From Cannabis sativa (lineage: Eukaryota; Streptophyta; Magnoliopsida; Rosales; Cannabaceae), in NCBI RefSeq assembly GCF_029168945.1, contig NC_083605.1:75658969-75722968 (forward strand): a stretch of DNA of 64,000 bases, read 5' to 3'. The notes below the pieces were generated by a model that saw only the letters and a list, made by a program, of their open reading frames with translations, ran no database searches and had not been told where the DNA came from. Below, piece after piece: positions 34,161-45,683 of the stretch (position 1 is the stretch's first letter; the number at the start of each line of letters is the position of its first letter). The position numbers and the translations under genes were made by a program.

Positions 34161-37100
34161 CACTACAACAAACACCATTAATAGGGGCGGAACAGTCCGC
34201 TGGTAATAATCCTGAAATCCGCCGGTATTGTGCATTAGCGGCGGGGATCCGCCGGTAATAATCCGCTGGTAATAACCCGTCGCTATTAATCATTAATAGC
34301 GGCGGACTGACACATCCGCCGGTATTAATGATTAATACCGGCGGACCAATAGCGGCGGGGTCCGCCGGTAAACACGCGTAAATATGGCCAAATCTGAACC
34401 ATTATTACCGGCGGGTGTCCGCCGGTAATAATGGTTTTTAAAAAAAATAAAAAAAATGAAATAATTTTATTAATAAATATTATAAATAATTATTTAATTA
34501 AAAAACATTTATATTTAATTAAATATTATAAATAATATTATAAATATTTTTTCTATATTTATTTAATTAACTTTTTTCAAATTTATATTATTAATAAATA
34601 TCAAAATTAAAATTAATAAATCCACAAATTATCATCCATACATTATTTAAAATTAAAAGATTATTATCCATACATTAATTTAAACTTAAAGAAATCCAAA
34701 CATAATTAAAATTAAGATACACTAATTAATATTGTCTTGATTAAACAAATCATCTTCAAAATTTGAGCCAGTAGCATTTAAGTAATATCAGGATTTGGTG
34801 CATTGTCCTGAGCTTGCGATACTGGCGGTGATGGGTAATATGGTTGCTGAGCAGATAAAATCTCCGGAAATTGTCAAGTCTGTCGTTGTTGTGCTAAATT
34901 CAGAGATTGTTGTTGTTGCGAAACATTTGGAGATTGTTGTGGCGAGAAGTTCGGGGGTTGTTCTTTGGCCCGACCGGGGAAAAAAATATGGATTTTGTGG
35001 ACCGAAAAATTGACCCGGAGAAGTTTGCTGCATTGGACCCCCAAAAAACATCGGCTGCTGAGATGAACTCCCAAATTGGCCCAACATCGGCTGTTGGGAC
35101 TGTGATCCTCCAAAAAAATCAGAGTAGAAAAATTGACCCGGAGAAGTTTATGCTATTTTATGAATATTTTATGCTATTTCAATTTACTTTGTCTTTTATG
35201 ATTTTATATTTAATTTGCATTATTATTATTTCAAGTTTTATATATTACCATATTATTTAATGTTTTCATACATAATTTTAATTGTATTTTTTTTAATTAA
35301 ACAAATAGTTGAAGTTATATTTAAGTATATTAAAATTACTTTATTAAGTGTACTAAAAAAATATTTTAGTTGAAAAGATTTTTTTTTAACCATTTAGTAT
35401 ATTTTAGTAAACTTAGTAAATTATTTGAATACAGTAAATTAACTTTAAAAAGTTAAATTATGTTTTTTTAGAAAATTAAATAAAAAAATCTTACTAATTT
35501 AACTAATTTAATTATTTTTCTTCAAAAAATTAAATTAAAAAATCGTATTTATTTTTTTTATTAAAGTATATAAAAATTGATTTAGGAATTAATTAAAAAG
35601 AATTAATTACTATAATTATTTTTATTATTTTTTATGATAACATAAAAATATATTAATTCATTATTAATAATTAAAATTCTAAAATATTTACATAAATCTA
35701 AATTAAATTTTATACTAAAAATTTATATTAAATTCTTTTTTTTTTGGTCACGTTTTTTATTCTTCTAAACTTCTAAAATTTTAATTTTAAATAAATTTTA
35801 TAACATAATATCACATTGTAACTTACAATCAAAAGTAAACAACAAACCAATTATATATAAAATTATACATTTCACACATACACATAAATAAAATACCAAT
35901 TTAAAAAAATTAAATAAAATTCTCAATAATACAAAATAAAATAAATTTAAACATACCATAAATATATATTTATATATAATTGTATAATATAAAAATATAA
36001 AAATATATATTACATAATATATATAACATAAAAATAATTTTTTTCATTTTAATTATATACAATAAATATATATTTATATATAATTATATAATATATACAA
36101 TAAATATTTATTTATAAATAAAAAAAATATAATATATACAATAAATATTTATTTATAAATAAAAAAAATATAATATATACAATAAATATTTATTTATAAA
36201 TAAAAAAAAATTAATATATATACTTATATATTAAAAAATATATAATAAATCTAAAACATATATTTATATATAAAAAATTTAATATATACAATATAAAATT
36301 ATTTACAAATTAAAAAAAACAATATATATAATACATATACTTATACAAAAAAAATATAATGTATATAATACACCTATTTATTTTATATATTAACAAAAAA
36401 AATATATATATACTAAGAAAAAAAATATTAAAGTGTATATAAAAATATATACATTTTATATATCACAGCAAATAAAAAAACCCTAAAACTAATATATAAC
36501 ACAAATTTATATTACATACCAAAATTAAAAACCCTAAAAAATCACAAGTCACACATTTATATACAAAACTAATATATAACAGAAATTTATATTACATAAC
36601 ACAAAAATCTCACAGAAAATTAATTTTATTTAGAAATTTCAAACTAATTACAAACACATACATATATTACACAGAAAATTTATCAAAAATATATACAAAA
36701 CACATACTTGAAAATAAGAACCGACGGTTGCGGTGATGCGACAGTGATGGTGCGAGGAGGTCCACTGCCACGGTGCAACCGAGAGAGGAACCAGAAAAAA
36801 ATATATGGAACCAGAAAAAAAAAATTACTTTGTGGAAATGAGGAAAATGGAAATGTAAAGGGAAAATGTGAAGGGAGTTACCTGAAGCAATGAAATCCGT
36901 GGTGGAGCAGCGCCGGTGGTGGAGCAGCGCCGGTGGTGGTGGCTGCAAACCGAGAGAGGAAGGGGAAATGTGGCTGATAAAAATTTAAGAGAAGTGGGAA
37001 AATGGGGAATCTGGGTTGGGGTTTTTTTTTATATAAAAATTATTACCGGCGGGGCCCGCCGGTATTAATTTACCCGCCGGTATTAATATCAGTACGGCGG

Positions 37101-37421
37101 ACCCCCGCCGGTATTGGTCCGCCGCTAATAATAATAGCGGCGGACCCCGCCGGTATTGGTCCGCCGCTAATAAATTTTGAAATAAACCTTTTCTGTTTTC
37201 CCGCACTTAATATATCACCTAATATTAGCGGCGGGCTGTCCGCCGGTATTACCAAATGCCCGCCGCTAATTATTATTTTATTTATTTTTTTAAAAAAAAA
37301 AATCAGAAAATTGGATTATTACCGGCGGACCCCCACATCCGCCGGTAATAACCTTATTATTAGGGGCGGACCTTCCCCGCCGGTAATAGGTCCGCCCCTA
37401 ATAACCAAAATTGTTGTAGTG
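34161..37421. mobile_element. Non-autonomous CACTA (En/Spm, CMC) transposon
   Basis: 3261 bp. It begins CACTACAACAAA and ends TTGTTGTAGTG, and is flanked by the 3-bp duplication TGT (34158-34160; 37422-37424), the standard CACTA signature. Both ends carry dense sub-terminal motifs of the type ccgccggtaataa and ttagcggcgg in both orientations (34188-34435 and 37043-37403), the expected binding sites for the TnpA-like protein. The middle is AT-rich, with a three-copy tandem repeat at about 36090-36215. Only scraps of coding sequence remain: a Gln/Pro-rich frame on the minus strand near 34800-35110 and GC-rich bits at 36710-36960. No transposase domain was recognised, so it would depend on a helper. 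Confidence 0.92.
36090..36215. repeat. Short tandem repeat inside the CACTA element
   Basis: Three near-identical copies of acaataaatatttatttat plus aaataaaaaaaatataatat, AT-only minisatellite. Confidence 0.75.
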
Positions 37422-37423
37422 TG

Positions 37424-38169
37424 TGTTGCTCCTAATTTTGCCCAATATAAGTGGACCAACCGGACAGGGACACATGGACCAAAAGATCTCAACATTTAAA
37501 TTAATTGCTAAATCTTTATGAAGAAAGGCAACATCCGGGACCTGCCTCCCGGAGAAGGCATACAAAGTCCCCTATACTCCCGGAGGCCTAAGTGATATCA
37601 AAGCATCTCCGTGAGGTGTCAGGTTTCCCCTGAGCAGTCATCTCGTATTTAATGCCGCATGGGAGGAAACGTGTTGGGACTGCTACACGCAATAAAGTCT
37701 GACGACACAACCCCCAATCTGCACCTACGAAGCTATGATCACTTAAGTCTATTGACGGTTACACTGCGAAGAGTCACGTCAATCAAAAGGCAATAAGGAC
37801 ATTCCACATAAAAGCCCTACAGCACCTAGGAATTTGACCATGCATTACCCATGGTATATTCATTGGGAATACCCAACTTTATAGGTATTTACAGAAATAC
37901 ATGTACTATAATCCTGGGAATCACCCCACCAAAAACACTATAAATACCCCCTTAAAGCTCATTAAAGGGGGCCGAGAATTTTGGATTGCATAAGTGCAAG
38001 AAGAGTAAATACTCACCAAGAACATTCTTTGTATTTAATACACTCATAAATACACAGACTCGTGGACTAAGGCTCATTAACGCCCAACCACGTAAAAATC
38101 CTTCTCTTAATTTCTTACAGTTCTCTAATCTTATATTATTTTATTGGTTGCCGAAAACCTCGGTCAACA
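37424..38169. mobile_element. Solo LTR of an LTR retrotransposon
   Basis: 746 bp starting TGTTGCTCC and ending GGTCAACA, so the ends form TGTTG...CAACA. A 5-bp duplication CAATG lies after it (38170-38174) and, across the CACTA element, before it (34155-34159). Internal LTR features: a TATA-like ctataaatacccc (about 37939), then the ttggttgccgaaaacctcgg terminal block common in plant gypsy LTRs. No primer-binding site, internal region or second LTR was seen, hence a solo LTR formed by LTR-LTR recombination. The plus-strand ORF at 37986 is part of the LTR. Confidence 0.85.
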
Positions 38170-38324
38170 CAATGTATTTCACATATTATTTTGTAAAAAA
38201 AAAAATCAAAATAAGTCTATTATGCAAAATAAACAATAAACATGTATCCTATAGTAAAATAAGAAAGTCGAATTTTGCACGGGATTGGTCGATATTGAGC
38301 ATTATTTTTTGTGGGGTCTTTGAC

Positions 38325-38928
38325 TAGGGGTAGCAAAATAGGTTTCGACACGGTACACGAATACGAACACGACACGAATTGTACAGGTTAGAGTCAGGAA
38401 CATTAGGCATGGGTCGAAAACGAATCGACACGACTTGATACAAAATAAAAACGGATCAAACATGACACGACACACTTAACACAAATTCGACACGTTTGAC
38501 ACATTTTTTTTAAATATAATAAAATAATAAATTATTAATAATAATATAATTATATAAAAATATATATATTTAGTGATTTAATATTAAGTTAAAAAAATTT
38601 AAATTTATTTTTTCTTAACATAAAATTAAAAATATTTTAAAATTTTTAATTTTTATCATATATAATAAACTATATATACATAAATGTGTATACGTTTTCT
38701 AATGGAACTTAAATCTATCATTTTTCTCTACAACTCTAGCTTAAATAATAACAAAATAGGTCACAGTGGGTCGACACGAACACGACACAATTTTTTACGG
38801 GTCGGGCTAGGGTTGAGAAAATTAGACACGAGTTAAAAAACATGTCGACACGTCTGACACGAAAAATAGAAGCGAGTCATATAAAATATAGTACAAACAC
38901 AGCATGATAACACATTTTGTCACCCCTA
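38325..38928. mobile_element. hAT-like element with TAGGGGTRRCAAAAT ends
   Basis: 604 bp, ends TAGGGGTAGCAAAATAGG / TAGGGGTGACAAAATGTG, with cgacacg/cgtgtcg words repeated near both ends. Flanks TCTTTGAC and ATCTTGAC suggest a decayed 8-bp duplication. Pieces of the same family: about 41470-41620 and 49285-49500. Confidence 0.72.
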
Positions 38929-39977
38929 ATCTTGACTAGTTCCGTGTATGAATGTAACACAGAGCATTTTCCTGTCTTGTCCTAGAATATACAATTCTAA
39001 AATATTTTTTACATTAATAACTGTAAATATGAAATGTTGATACACATAAGTCATCTTTTCGCTATCTTTCTTATAAAAATGAAATTTATTTTATCAATAT
39101 GGCAATGACTAGTGTCTTTTTTCCACTTTAACTAGTGTTTCATAACGTATATTGGTTATTTATATTTTTAAGTAGAGAATTGTTAAAAGGTATTATTAGT
39201 GTCTAGCACTATTTTCGGTGTCATATCACTATTAGTGTAATTAAGTATCGAATCTTATATGAAAATAGTTTTTAAAAAATATAGTTATAACCAATCGTAA
39301 ACGCCACTTATAAAATACTCCTTCAAGTACAATTAACCGAAATTTAGGTTTGAACATATCATAAATAGAGATAAACTTAATAATCACGGATTAATTAAAA
39401 AACTTATAAAGAATACAAAATATACTAATTAAATTAATTATTTAATTAAGGAGATGCCTATTTTTAATTAGGACAAAAATAAAAACAATATGAAAACACA
39501 TAAATCCAAACCGCCTAAAACAATAGAAATTTGAATTTAGTCACCTTCCTAATCTTAACTGTCGTTTTTCCCTATTATTTTAACCTTAAAATTTACCTTA
39601 TTTTCTGTTCTTTGGCCTTGTACATATCAAAATTATTTATATATATTTATATCGAATACCAAAATTGATAAAAATACTATTCTTTTAAAATGGTGAATTT
39701 TTCTGTACTTTTTCTTCATTATTTATATTAAATTATTATTACACCACCAACGGTCAAATTTCACATGCTGCCCTATTAAATGTTTTCTACCCAAAAAATA
39801 AAATAAAAAAAATTATTCACTAATTTGTCATTTCTGACACAACCCCATTATTTTCCCACTATTGCATGTAATAAGATTCTCACAATTTAATTCAATTTAT
39901 ATATATAAACACAATAAGTGTAGTGTAGAGTAGTGTACTACTTCTATTTTTATTTTTGTTTGTTTGTTTTTTTTCAA
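38929..39977. other. Upstream region of the DUF4228 gene
   Basis: AT-rich, no ORF. The TATA-like tatatatataaaca at about 39898-39910 lies ~70 bases before the ATG, a normal distance for a plant core promoter. Confidence 0.5.
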
Positions 39978-40604
39978 ATGGGGAATTGTTCTCCAAAATC
40001 ATGTACTTCTTCTACCAATGTTTCATGTGATAAAAATAGTCCTAAGAAGAACTCTTCCTCTATAAGGGTCCTCAAAGATTCAGGCTCTATTCTTGAGTTT
40101 AAATCTCCTAAATTAGCTTATGAAGTTCTTAATTCTCACCCCGGATATGGTATTTTCAAACAAGGTCATGGATCATCACCCTTGTCCGAAAACGAGAATT
40201 TAGTAGAAGGAAAATTCTACTACCTTCTTCCGTTAAAGAGTAATAATACTATGAAAGCTGAATACATAGCTGCTGCTGACGCTGATGCTGATAAGACAAA
40301 TAAGAAGAAAATGTCATTGTCTCATTCAGCGTCGGCTGAGTTTGTTGATAATTTGGCGAGTGGTAACTCGGGTATGATGCAAGTGTTGCCCTCGGGCGGA
40401 AATGGGGTTTGGAAGGTGAAATTGATGATTGACACTAAACAATTGGAAGAGATTTTGTCTGAACAAGGTAACACTGAGGCTTTGATTGAGAGAATGAGAA
40501 TGGTTGCTTCTTCTTCTTCTTCTGGACCACTCACACCTAGACATAGTAAGAGTAAATGGAAGTCTAATTTTTCTAACTTGTTCAATAAAGATGATCATAG
40601 TTAG
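39978..40604 (+). CDS. DUF4228 / PADRE-domain protein, putative N-myristoylated
   Basis: Single exon, 208 aa from the ATG at 39978. This ATG is preferred over one 45 bases upstream because it gives MGNCSPKSC, the conserved start of the family with a Gly2 myristoylation and Cys4 palmitoylation pattern; the upstream extension (MYYFYFYFC) is UTR-like. Blocks typical of PADRE proteins follow: IRVLKDSGSILEFKSPKLAY, EVLNSHPGYGIF, LVEGKFYYLLPL, and near the C-terminus WKVKLMIDTKQLEEILSEQG and TPRHSK. The family is plant-specific, often induced by pathogens, osmotic stress or cold; molecular function unknown. A short poly-Ser run precedes the C-terminal TPRHSK motif. Confidence 0.9.
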   Translation: MGNCSPKSCTSSTNVSCDKNSPKKNSSSIRVLKDSGSILEFKSPKLAYEVLNSHPGYGIFKQGHGSSPLSENENLVEGKFYYLLPLKSNNTMKAEYIAAADADADKTNKKKMSLSHSASAEFVDNLASGNSGMMQVLPSGGNGVWKVKLMIDTKQLEEILSEQGNTEALIERMRMVASSSSSGPLTPRHSKSKWKSNFSNLFNKDDHS

Positions 40605-42130
40605 TTCTTTTTTTGTTTTTGTTTGATGGGTTTGTTAAGTTTAGTAGTGCCTTTTATATTTTTCCTACTTGAAACTTCATGTTTTTGTAGGAGAGATTAT
40701 TATTTTTAAGTTTTGATTATCTCATAATGTGTTTGGGTTAGTTTTTATGTATGTTGTTTGTACATGTAAACAAAGAAAGAGTTTGATTTTTTAACTTACT
40801 CTTATTTAATGTGCAAGAATAAATATGTATATATTTATTGTTTTTATAATGATCTTGTGAGTATTTGTTATGGGATAAATCCAGTCTTTTTTTTTTATAA
40901 ATTAATCAAAAAAATAGTCACATATTAAAATTAATTAAAATCTACTTACTTTTATAAGTTTATTACCAAATATACTTTTATTTAACTAAATATATTAAAT
41001 TTAATGAATCGTCTTTATAATAAATGGTGGAAATAAAAAAAAAATATAAGAAAAATATTAACGTGTTGTCATATATTTCTTTTGATTTTCTTTTCTTGAT
41101 TATTATTATTTTTGTGGACTTAAAATAAACGTCTTTAATATCAATATATATTGTATAATATATGTTTTTCATCTGAATAATTTTGTTTTAGAGAAATAAA
41201 AATTAGAAAGAGGTATGAAATAGGAGTATAATGGGTATAATGATTTAAAAAGAGGGTATTAACGATGGAATTTAAAAAGTAAGTTAAAAATGAGTTGAGT
41301 TAAATTAAAAAGGGTATACTATTACCATCTAATTTTCTCATTTGTTATTTAGATTTTTTTTTTTTTTTGACATATTGTGTTATTGACATTTTTATTATTA
41401 CCTCAAAAAGACAAAATATAAAAATGATTTTATTTTTTTAGAAAATAATAATCAATGAGTAGTAATTTAAGGTTTAATACGAACATGATATGAGATTTTG
41501 TAAGTTCTACTCGTGTCCGTATTTTATAAATTATTTTGTATCACGGGTTATGTTTGTGTCAGTAAATTTTTAGTAAATTTAAAATCTCAACACGACACGA
41601 CAACACAAATTACCACCCCTAATTAGAGATGAAATTAAGAATGTTAAAAATAAAACACAGCACGAATTATATTGGTTCGAACACAAGATTAACTTCAATC
41701 GAGCTTCTTCAAACAATCTTCGATCAAACATTCAAAACACTCAAATCTCATACAATAACTGTGATTTTCAATACAACTTCTCACAATTCAGTCTCAAAAC
41801 TCTTCTACAATAAATCCCATTTTCTCATTTAAATTTGAAAGATAACTTTGACATCAGTTCAAAAAGTGATGTTCTATCAACTCATTCCACAAATGAAACA
41901 GCTTGAACAGATTGAGACCAAACAATGCATAGTAGAGTTTGCTTTGCAGAGCTAGATAGAAACATCACAAAAGTTCATTTCAACAATGGTCGTTGTTCTA
42001 TCCCATGTATTAAGATACACTACTACAGTCATAAGTTACTGCATTAAATTGACAAAGCCACAACAAGTAGATAAGAAGTACAAGTTACATTTCGAGATAG
42101 CTTCACTAATTTAATGGCTAGATCACAGTC
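40605..42130. other. Intergenic between convergent DUF4228 and KELP genes
   Basis: Holds both 3' UTRs. 41210-41345 ends in the repeat word ggtatactattaccatctaa (see 27345). 41470-41620 is part of the TAGGGGTG hAT family. No gene: the frame at 41629-41832 lacks recognisable features. Confidence 0.45.
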
Positions 42131-43650
42131 TCACATGATCCTTGATTCCATTTTACTAATGGCTTTCTCTATAGCAGGTACATTTTTGTAAAAGGTTGAC
42201 CATTGTTCTTCTGTCAAACTGATCCCTGTAACAAAACGAAACAAAACAATACAATCAAGTATTGGTAATCGATCGGATAACTTTTGAAAATGTATTCAAG
42301 CAATCCATGCAAAAGTAAAGCATGATCGGAAAATGATTCACAATATCTCACAAGAACAAGAACAGCTACACTACTCGATCGGATAACTTTTGAAAATCCA
42401 CCGAAGTAACCATTACTTGTATCAAAAACACAAAATGTTTTCTCTCAAGTGGTTTGGCTCCACCATTTTGTTAGGCAATGGGATTAGTATGGTGTGCTAG
42501 CATATAATATATAAAAAGGGTATTTGAGTGAGAAATGGTATGCAATGAATTGAGTAAAACTCTTTGCATCAAAGGGGCCGAAAGGCTCCAATAGTTTGTA
42601 ATTGGTTTTCTCACATATTCAATATACAATTCTCTACTGTTTTGCTATCTTTTCTGCTGCTGTGTTCGGGTGTGTTCGGCTACTGGTTTGAGTAATTTGG
42701 CAACAGATTCTTATCAGTTTGCAGCCTTAGCATCTCACCTAACTACTTTCTACAACTCATTAGTCAAAAGGTTCCTCATTTTTACCTCTTTACAAGAACT
42801 TTGAAGCCATTGATATCATCAAAACTTGTTCCACATAATCATAACTAATGAAATAATTTTCAAATTCATAATTCATTTATTGTCATGACAAGTCTAATTT
42901 TCATAATAGCATTACTAGAAGTACCCTTGACTTAATTTTACACACCTAAAGTAGTTGTAGTTTGATACTAAATAATAACTAAACATAGTAATAAGCTAGT
43001 CTAAGAAATCTACATAAATTTCAGAGCCATTAAACCAAACAACCATATCAATAACACCCTTTTCACCTCTCAACTAGCTAGCTAGAACAATCCAAATCCA
43101 GTCATATTATCATATCAAAAAGTGGAAAATTTCAAAAGAGAAAAAATAAAAATAGTACCTTTAGAAGTAGGAAGCTCCTTTCCATCTTTCTTAAAGTATT
43201 CCCTAATAGACACCAAAGTTTTCCCTCGAAAATCCTGAACTGTCACCTTCCTCTTCTCTGATAACTGGAACCAAAAAGAACCCATTTTCTAATTATGCAT
43301 AAAAATCATACCTTTAAGTTTTCCCACTAATTTTCTCGAGAAACAAACAGAACCCCACATAAAAAAAATCAAACCTTGCAAACAATTAGATTGCCTTCAT
43401 CATCGTACTCCCCATCACCGGTCTGCTGTTCTTCTTGTCCTTCTTCTTCTTCTTCTTGTTGTTGTTGTTCTTCTAGGAAAGATTGAACAACTTTCTTAAC
43501 GAAAGCCTTGTAAGGAGGTTTGGAGAGGTCGAGGTTGAGTTGGTCGGAGGCTTGTTTTCGAACCTTGTACTCAGTGACGTCATCCATGTTGGATTGTTGA
43601 AGAATGGAACGCACCGTTTTGGTGATCTTCTCTTCCATCTCTGCTTCCAT
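42131..43650 (-). CDS. KELP: RNA polymerase II transcriptional coactivator KELP (PC4/SUB1 family)
   Basis: Three exons on the minus strand: 43650-43375, 43264-43159, 42225-42131; 158 aa, GT-AG introns, continuous frame. Residues ~5-65 are the DEK-C-like N-terminal domain (ITKTVRSILQQSN, VRKQASDQLNLDL), then a Gln/Glu-rich acidic linker, then the PC4 single-strand DNA-binding/coactivator domain: KRKVTVQDFRGKTLVSIREY, FKKDGKELPTSKGISLTEEQ, W-STFYKNVPAIEKAI. Length is close to the Arabidopsis protein (about 165 aa). It acts in the nucleus as a general coactivator. The second intron (42226-43158) is long and contains LTR-like sequence. Confidence 0.94.
42416..42712 (+). mobile_element. LTR-like insertion in KELP intron 2 (weak)
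   Basis: Shows a strong TATA-like tatataaaaagggtat (about 42509), a leader-like gcatcaaaggggccgaaagg stretch and an end ...ttggcaaca, the order seen in plant LTRs. The 5' end and a target duplication were not identified. A 22-base direct repeat (cgatcggataacttttgaaa...) at 42270 and 42378 lies just outside. Confidence 0.3.
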
Positions 43651-44145
43651 TTTTAGGGGCTTTGCTCTGCTCTGATCTCACAACAACAACACTGTTTCAC
43701 TTTCGGAGAAATGGAAAATGAGAAAATCAAAATCAAAATCTTTTTTTTTTCTTTTATTAATTCTGTGTGTGCCGCCGCACCATAACATATCTTACGTGTC
43801 AGTCACTCATTGGCTGGCCGTAGAAAGCTGTAAAATCAAAATTATTTCTTACAAGAGTTTGGCACAGCTGTGGTAAAAGAAGTTGTAAGCTTGGTGTTTT
43901 TTTAAAATACTTTGTAGTAAAGTTTTGAAGGCTAACTACTTTTCCATTAAGGATGTTTTGAAAGCAAAGTGTGGTAATCATGTTTCTTTTGTTTGGAGAA
44001 GTTTGATTTGGGGCGAGAAAATTATTTTTAACAGTTATCGATGAGAATCGGTAATGGTAATAGTGTAAAACTTACGGATGATCCGTAGTTTCTTTGTCTT
44101 AGGAGCTTCAAGATTTATGATAAACCGAACATTTTAAGTAATTTA
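43651..44145. other. KELP upstream region
   Basis: 5' UTR and promoter side of KELP; no other gene seen. Confidence 0.4.
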
Positions 44146-44153
44146 TTTGTAAT

Positions 44154-44844
44154 GGGAAATTTGAAATTTCATGCTTACAATATCCTATTTTTTTTTTCCT
44201 AAATCCATAATTATTAAAATTGGTCATATATGACCAAATTACTAATTTCCCACAAATACCCCTCCTATTTGAAAAACTAAAATCAAAAGGCTCAAAAGTT
44301 CTCTCTCTCCCTCTCGCACGGTACACCCACACCCACCACCATCGGCTTCACCTCCGACGACGAAGGATGACCACCCACCGCCACCGATAGCACCGCACGA
44401 CAACACACGACGACGGACGACCACCCACCGCCACCAGCACCGTTGTCGGACCACTCCGATCGAGACCCGCACGGTATCGCACAAAAACCTCTTTTTTTGG
44501 ATTTTTAAGGTCGGGCCCGATGGGCCCATCGGACCCCATCGGACAGGGCATTAGGCCCCTCAGACGGGCATCTGGCCCGACCTTAAAACCCAAAAAAAAT
44601 TGGTATCGGGCCCATCGGACCCGACTTCAAAACCCCAAAAAAATGCCCCATCAGACGGCATCGTACCCTACCCCTTAAAAGCCCAGAAAAATTAAAAAAA
44701 AAATTTCAATGTAGAAAGGGTTTGAGTTTTTTAGAGGGGTATTTTTGGGGTTTTAAAAAAGTGGTCATATATTTTCAATGTAGAAAAGTATTAGTTTAGG
44801 GAAAAAATATTAAGTATATGTAAGTATAGAAAATTAAATTTCCC
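44154..44844. mobile_element. hAT-like element with internal CCCGAT minisatellite, copy 1
   Basis: 691 bp, exact terminal repeat GGGAAATTT that continues imperfectly (ATGCTTACA / ATACTTACA) and an 8-bp target duplication TTTGTAAT (44146-44153; 44845-44852). The inside starts with a CT-rich run (ctctctctccctctcgcacg), then GC-rich caccaccatcg / gacgacgac words and a run of gggcccgatgggcccatcgg-type repeats. Long ORFs in it (minus strand, 44242-44593) are repeat-derived. Sister copy: 54872-55525. Confidence 0.85.
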
Positions 44845-44854
44845 TTTGTAATTG

Positions 44855-45683
44855 ACCTAAAGCTACCTAATGGGCAGTAGGATGAGAATTTCATTCAAGC
44901 TAACTTTAATATGGATGATGCTAATCTTATTTTGCAACTCCCAATATACAGATTGGGAATTAGAGGATAAAGTTATGTTGCATTATAGTAAAAGCGAAGA
45001 GTATTCGATTATAAACAAGTGGTTGCTTGGTGGAAATTTTTGTGGCAGTTGAAAGTCTCCCAAAGGTGAAATATTTTGTGTGGAAGCTTGCTCACTCATC
45101 GCTCCCAACTAATGTAGGTCTGTCATCTTGAGGTATTAACACTGATCCGTCTTGTCTGAGGTGTTCGGGAGAGGCTCAGGAAAATATTTTTCATGCCCTG
45201 CGGAGTTGCAATTTGGTTAGACATGTGTGGAAACTTTGTGAATATACAAAACAGATGTGAAGACTTGGAAACGAGGATGTTTTGGAAACGAGCATCAGTC
45301 GTTACATGTATGTAATTGCTAGCCATACATGCTCGTTTGCAAATGGGAATCCAACAAAAATTTCGAAGGTTTCGTATTGAGTCCAATCATCTTGAAGCTA
45401 TTCAATTAATCCAATGTAAGGAAGATAGTTGCAAAGATGTTGATAGGGTTCTTTGTCATATACGAAACATGTTATTATTTGATTTTGTTCTTGGGACTTC
45501 ATTTGTACACCGTGAAATTAATGGGGTAGCTTATACTTTAACCAATTAAACTTTGTTGCACAAAACTAGCGTAACGTGAATTGAGGTTAATACTTTTTGT
45601 ACAAATCTGGCTTTATAGCGGGATTTGCCTAATCCTTTATAATCTTTCTTTGAATGAATAGATTGGGTTAAAAAAAATAATAA
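44855..45683 (+). pseudogene. Non-LTR (LINE) retrotransposon 3' relic: zf-RVT and RNase H domains
   Basis: Plus-strand fragments with frame breaks. 45020-45250 read as the zinc-binding RT-associated domain: WWKFLWQLKVSPKVKYFVWK, LAHSSLPTN, CLRCSGEAQENIFHAL. 45340-45546 read as the end of an RNase H domain: ESNHLEAIQLIQCKEDS, DVDRVLCHIRNMLL, TSFVHREINGVAYTLT. The end 45640-45683 (tgaatgaatagattgggtt then an A-run) resembles a LINE poly(A) tail. Stops and shifts make it non-functional. Confidence 0.75.

Noticed and set aside
36090..36215. Regular repeats considered as a CRISPR-like array
   Set aside because: AT-only tandem minisatellite without distinct spacers, in a plant transposon.
36708..37499. 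Pro/Gly-rich ORFs at the CACTA 3' end
   Set aside because: They run through ccgccggtaata sub-terminal repeats and the element end; not transposase.
37986..38327. 113-codon plus-strand ORF
   Set aside because: Lies across the 3' part of the solo LTR and its flank; LTR leader sequence, not a gene.
39933..39977. Upstream in-frame ATG of the DUF4228 gene
   Set aside because: Would add an aromatic 15-residue extension and bury the conserved MGNC myristoylation start; T-rich UTR-like composition.
44242..44593. Gly/Arg-rich minus-strand ORFs
   Set aside because: Translation of the GC-rich interior and CCCGAT repeats of a hAT-like element; two frames are open, as expected for repeats.
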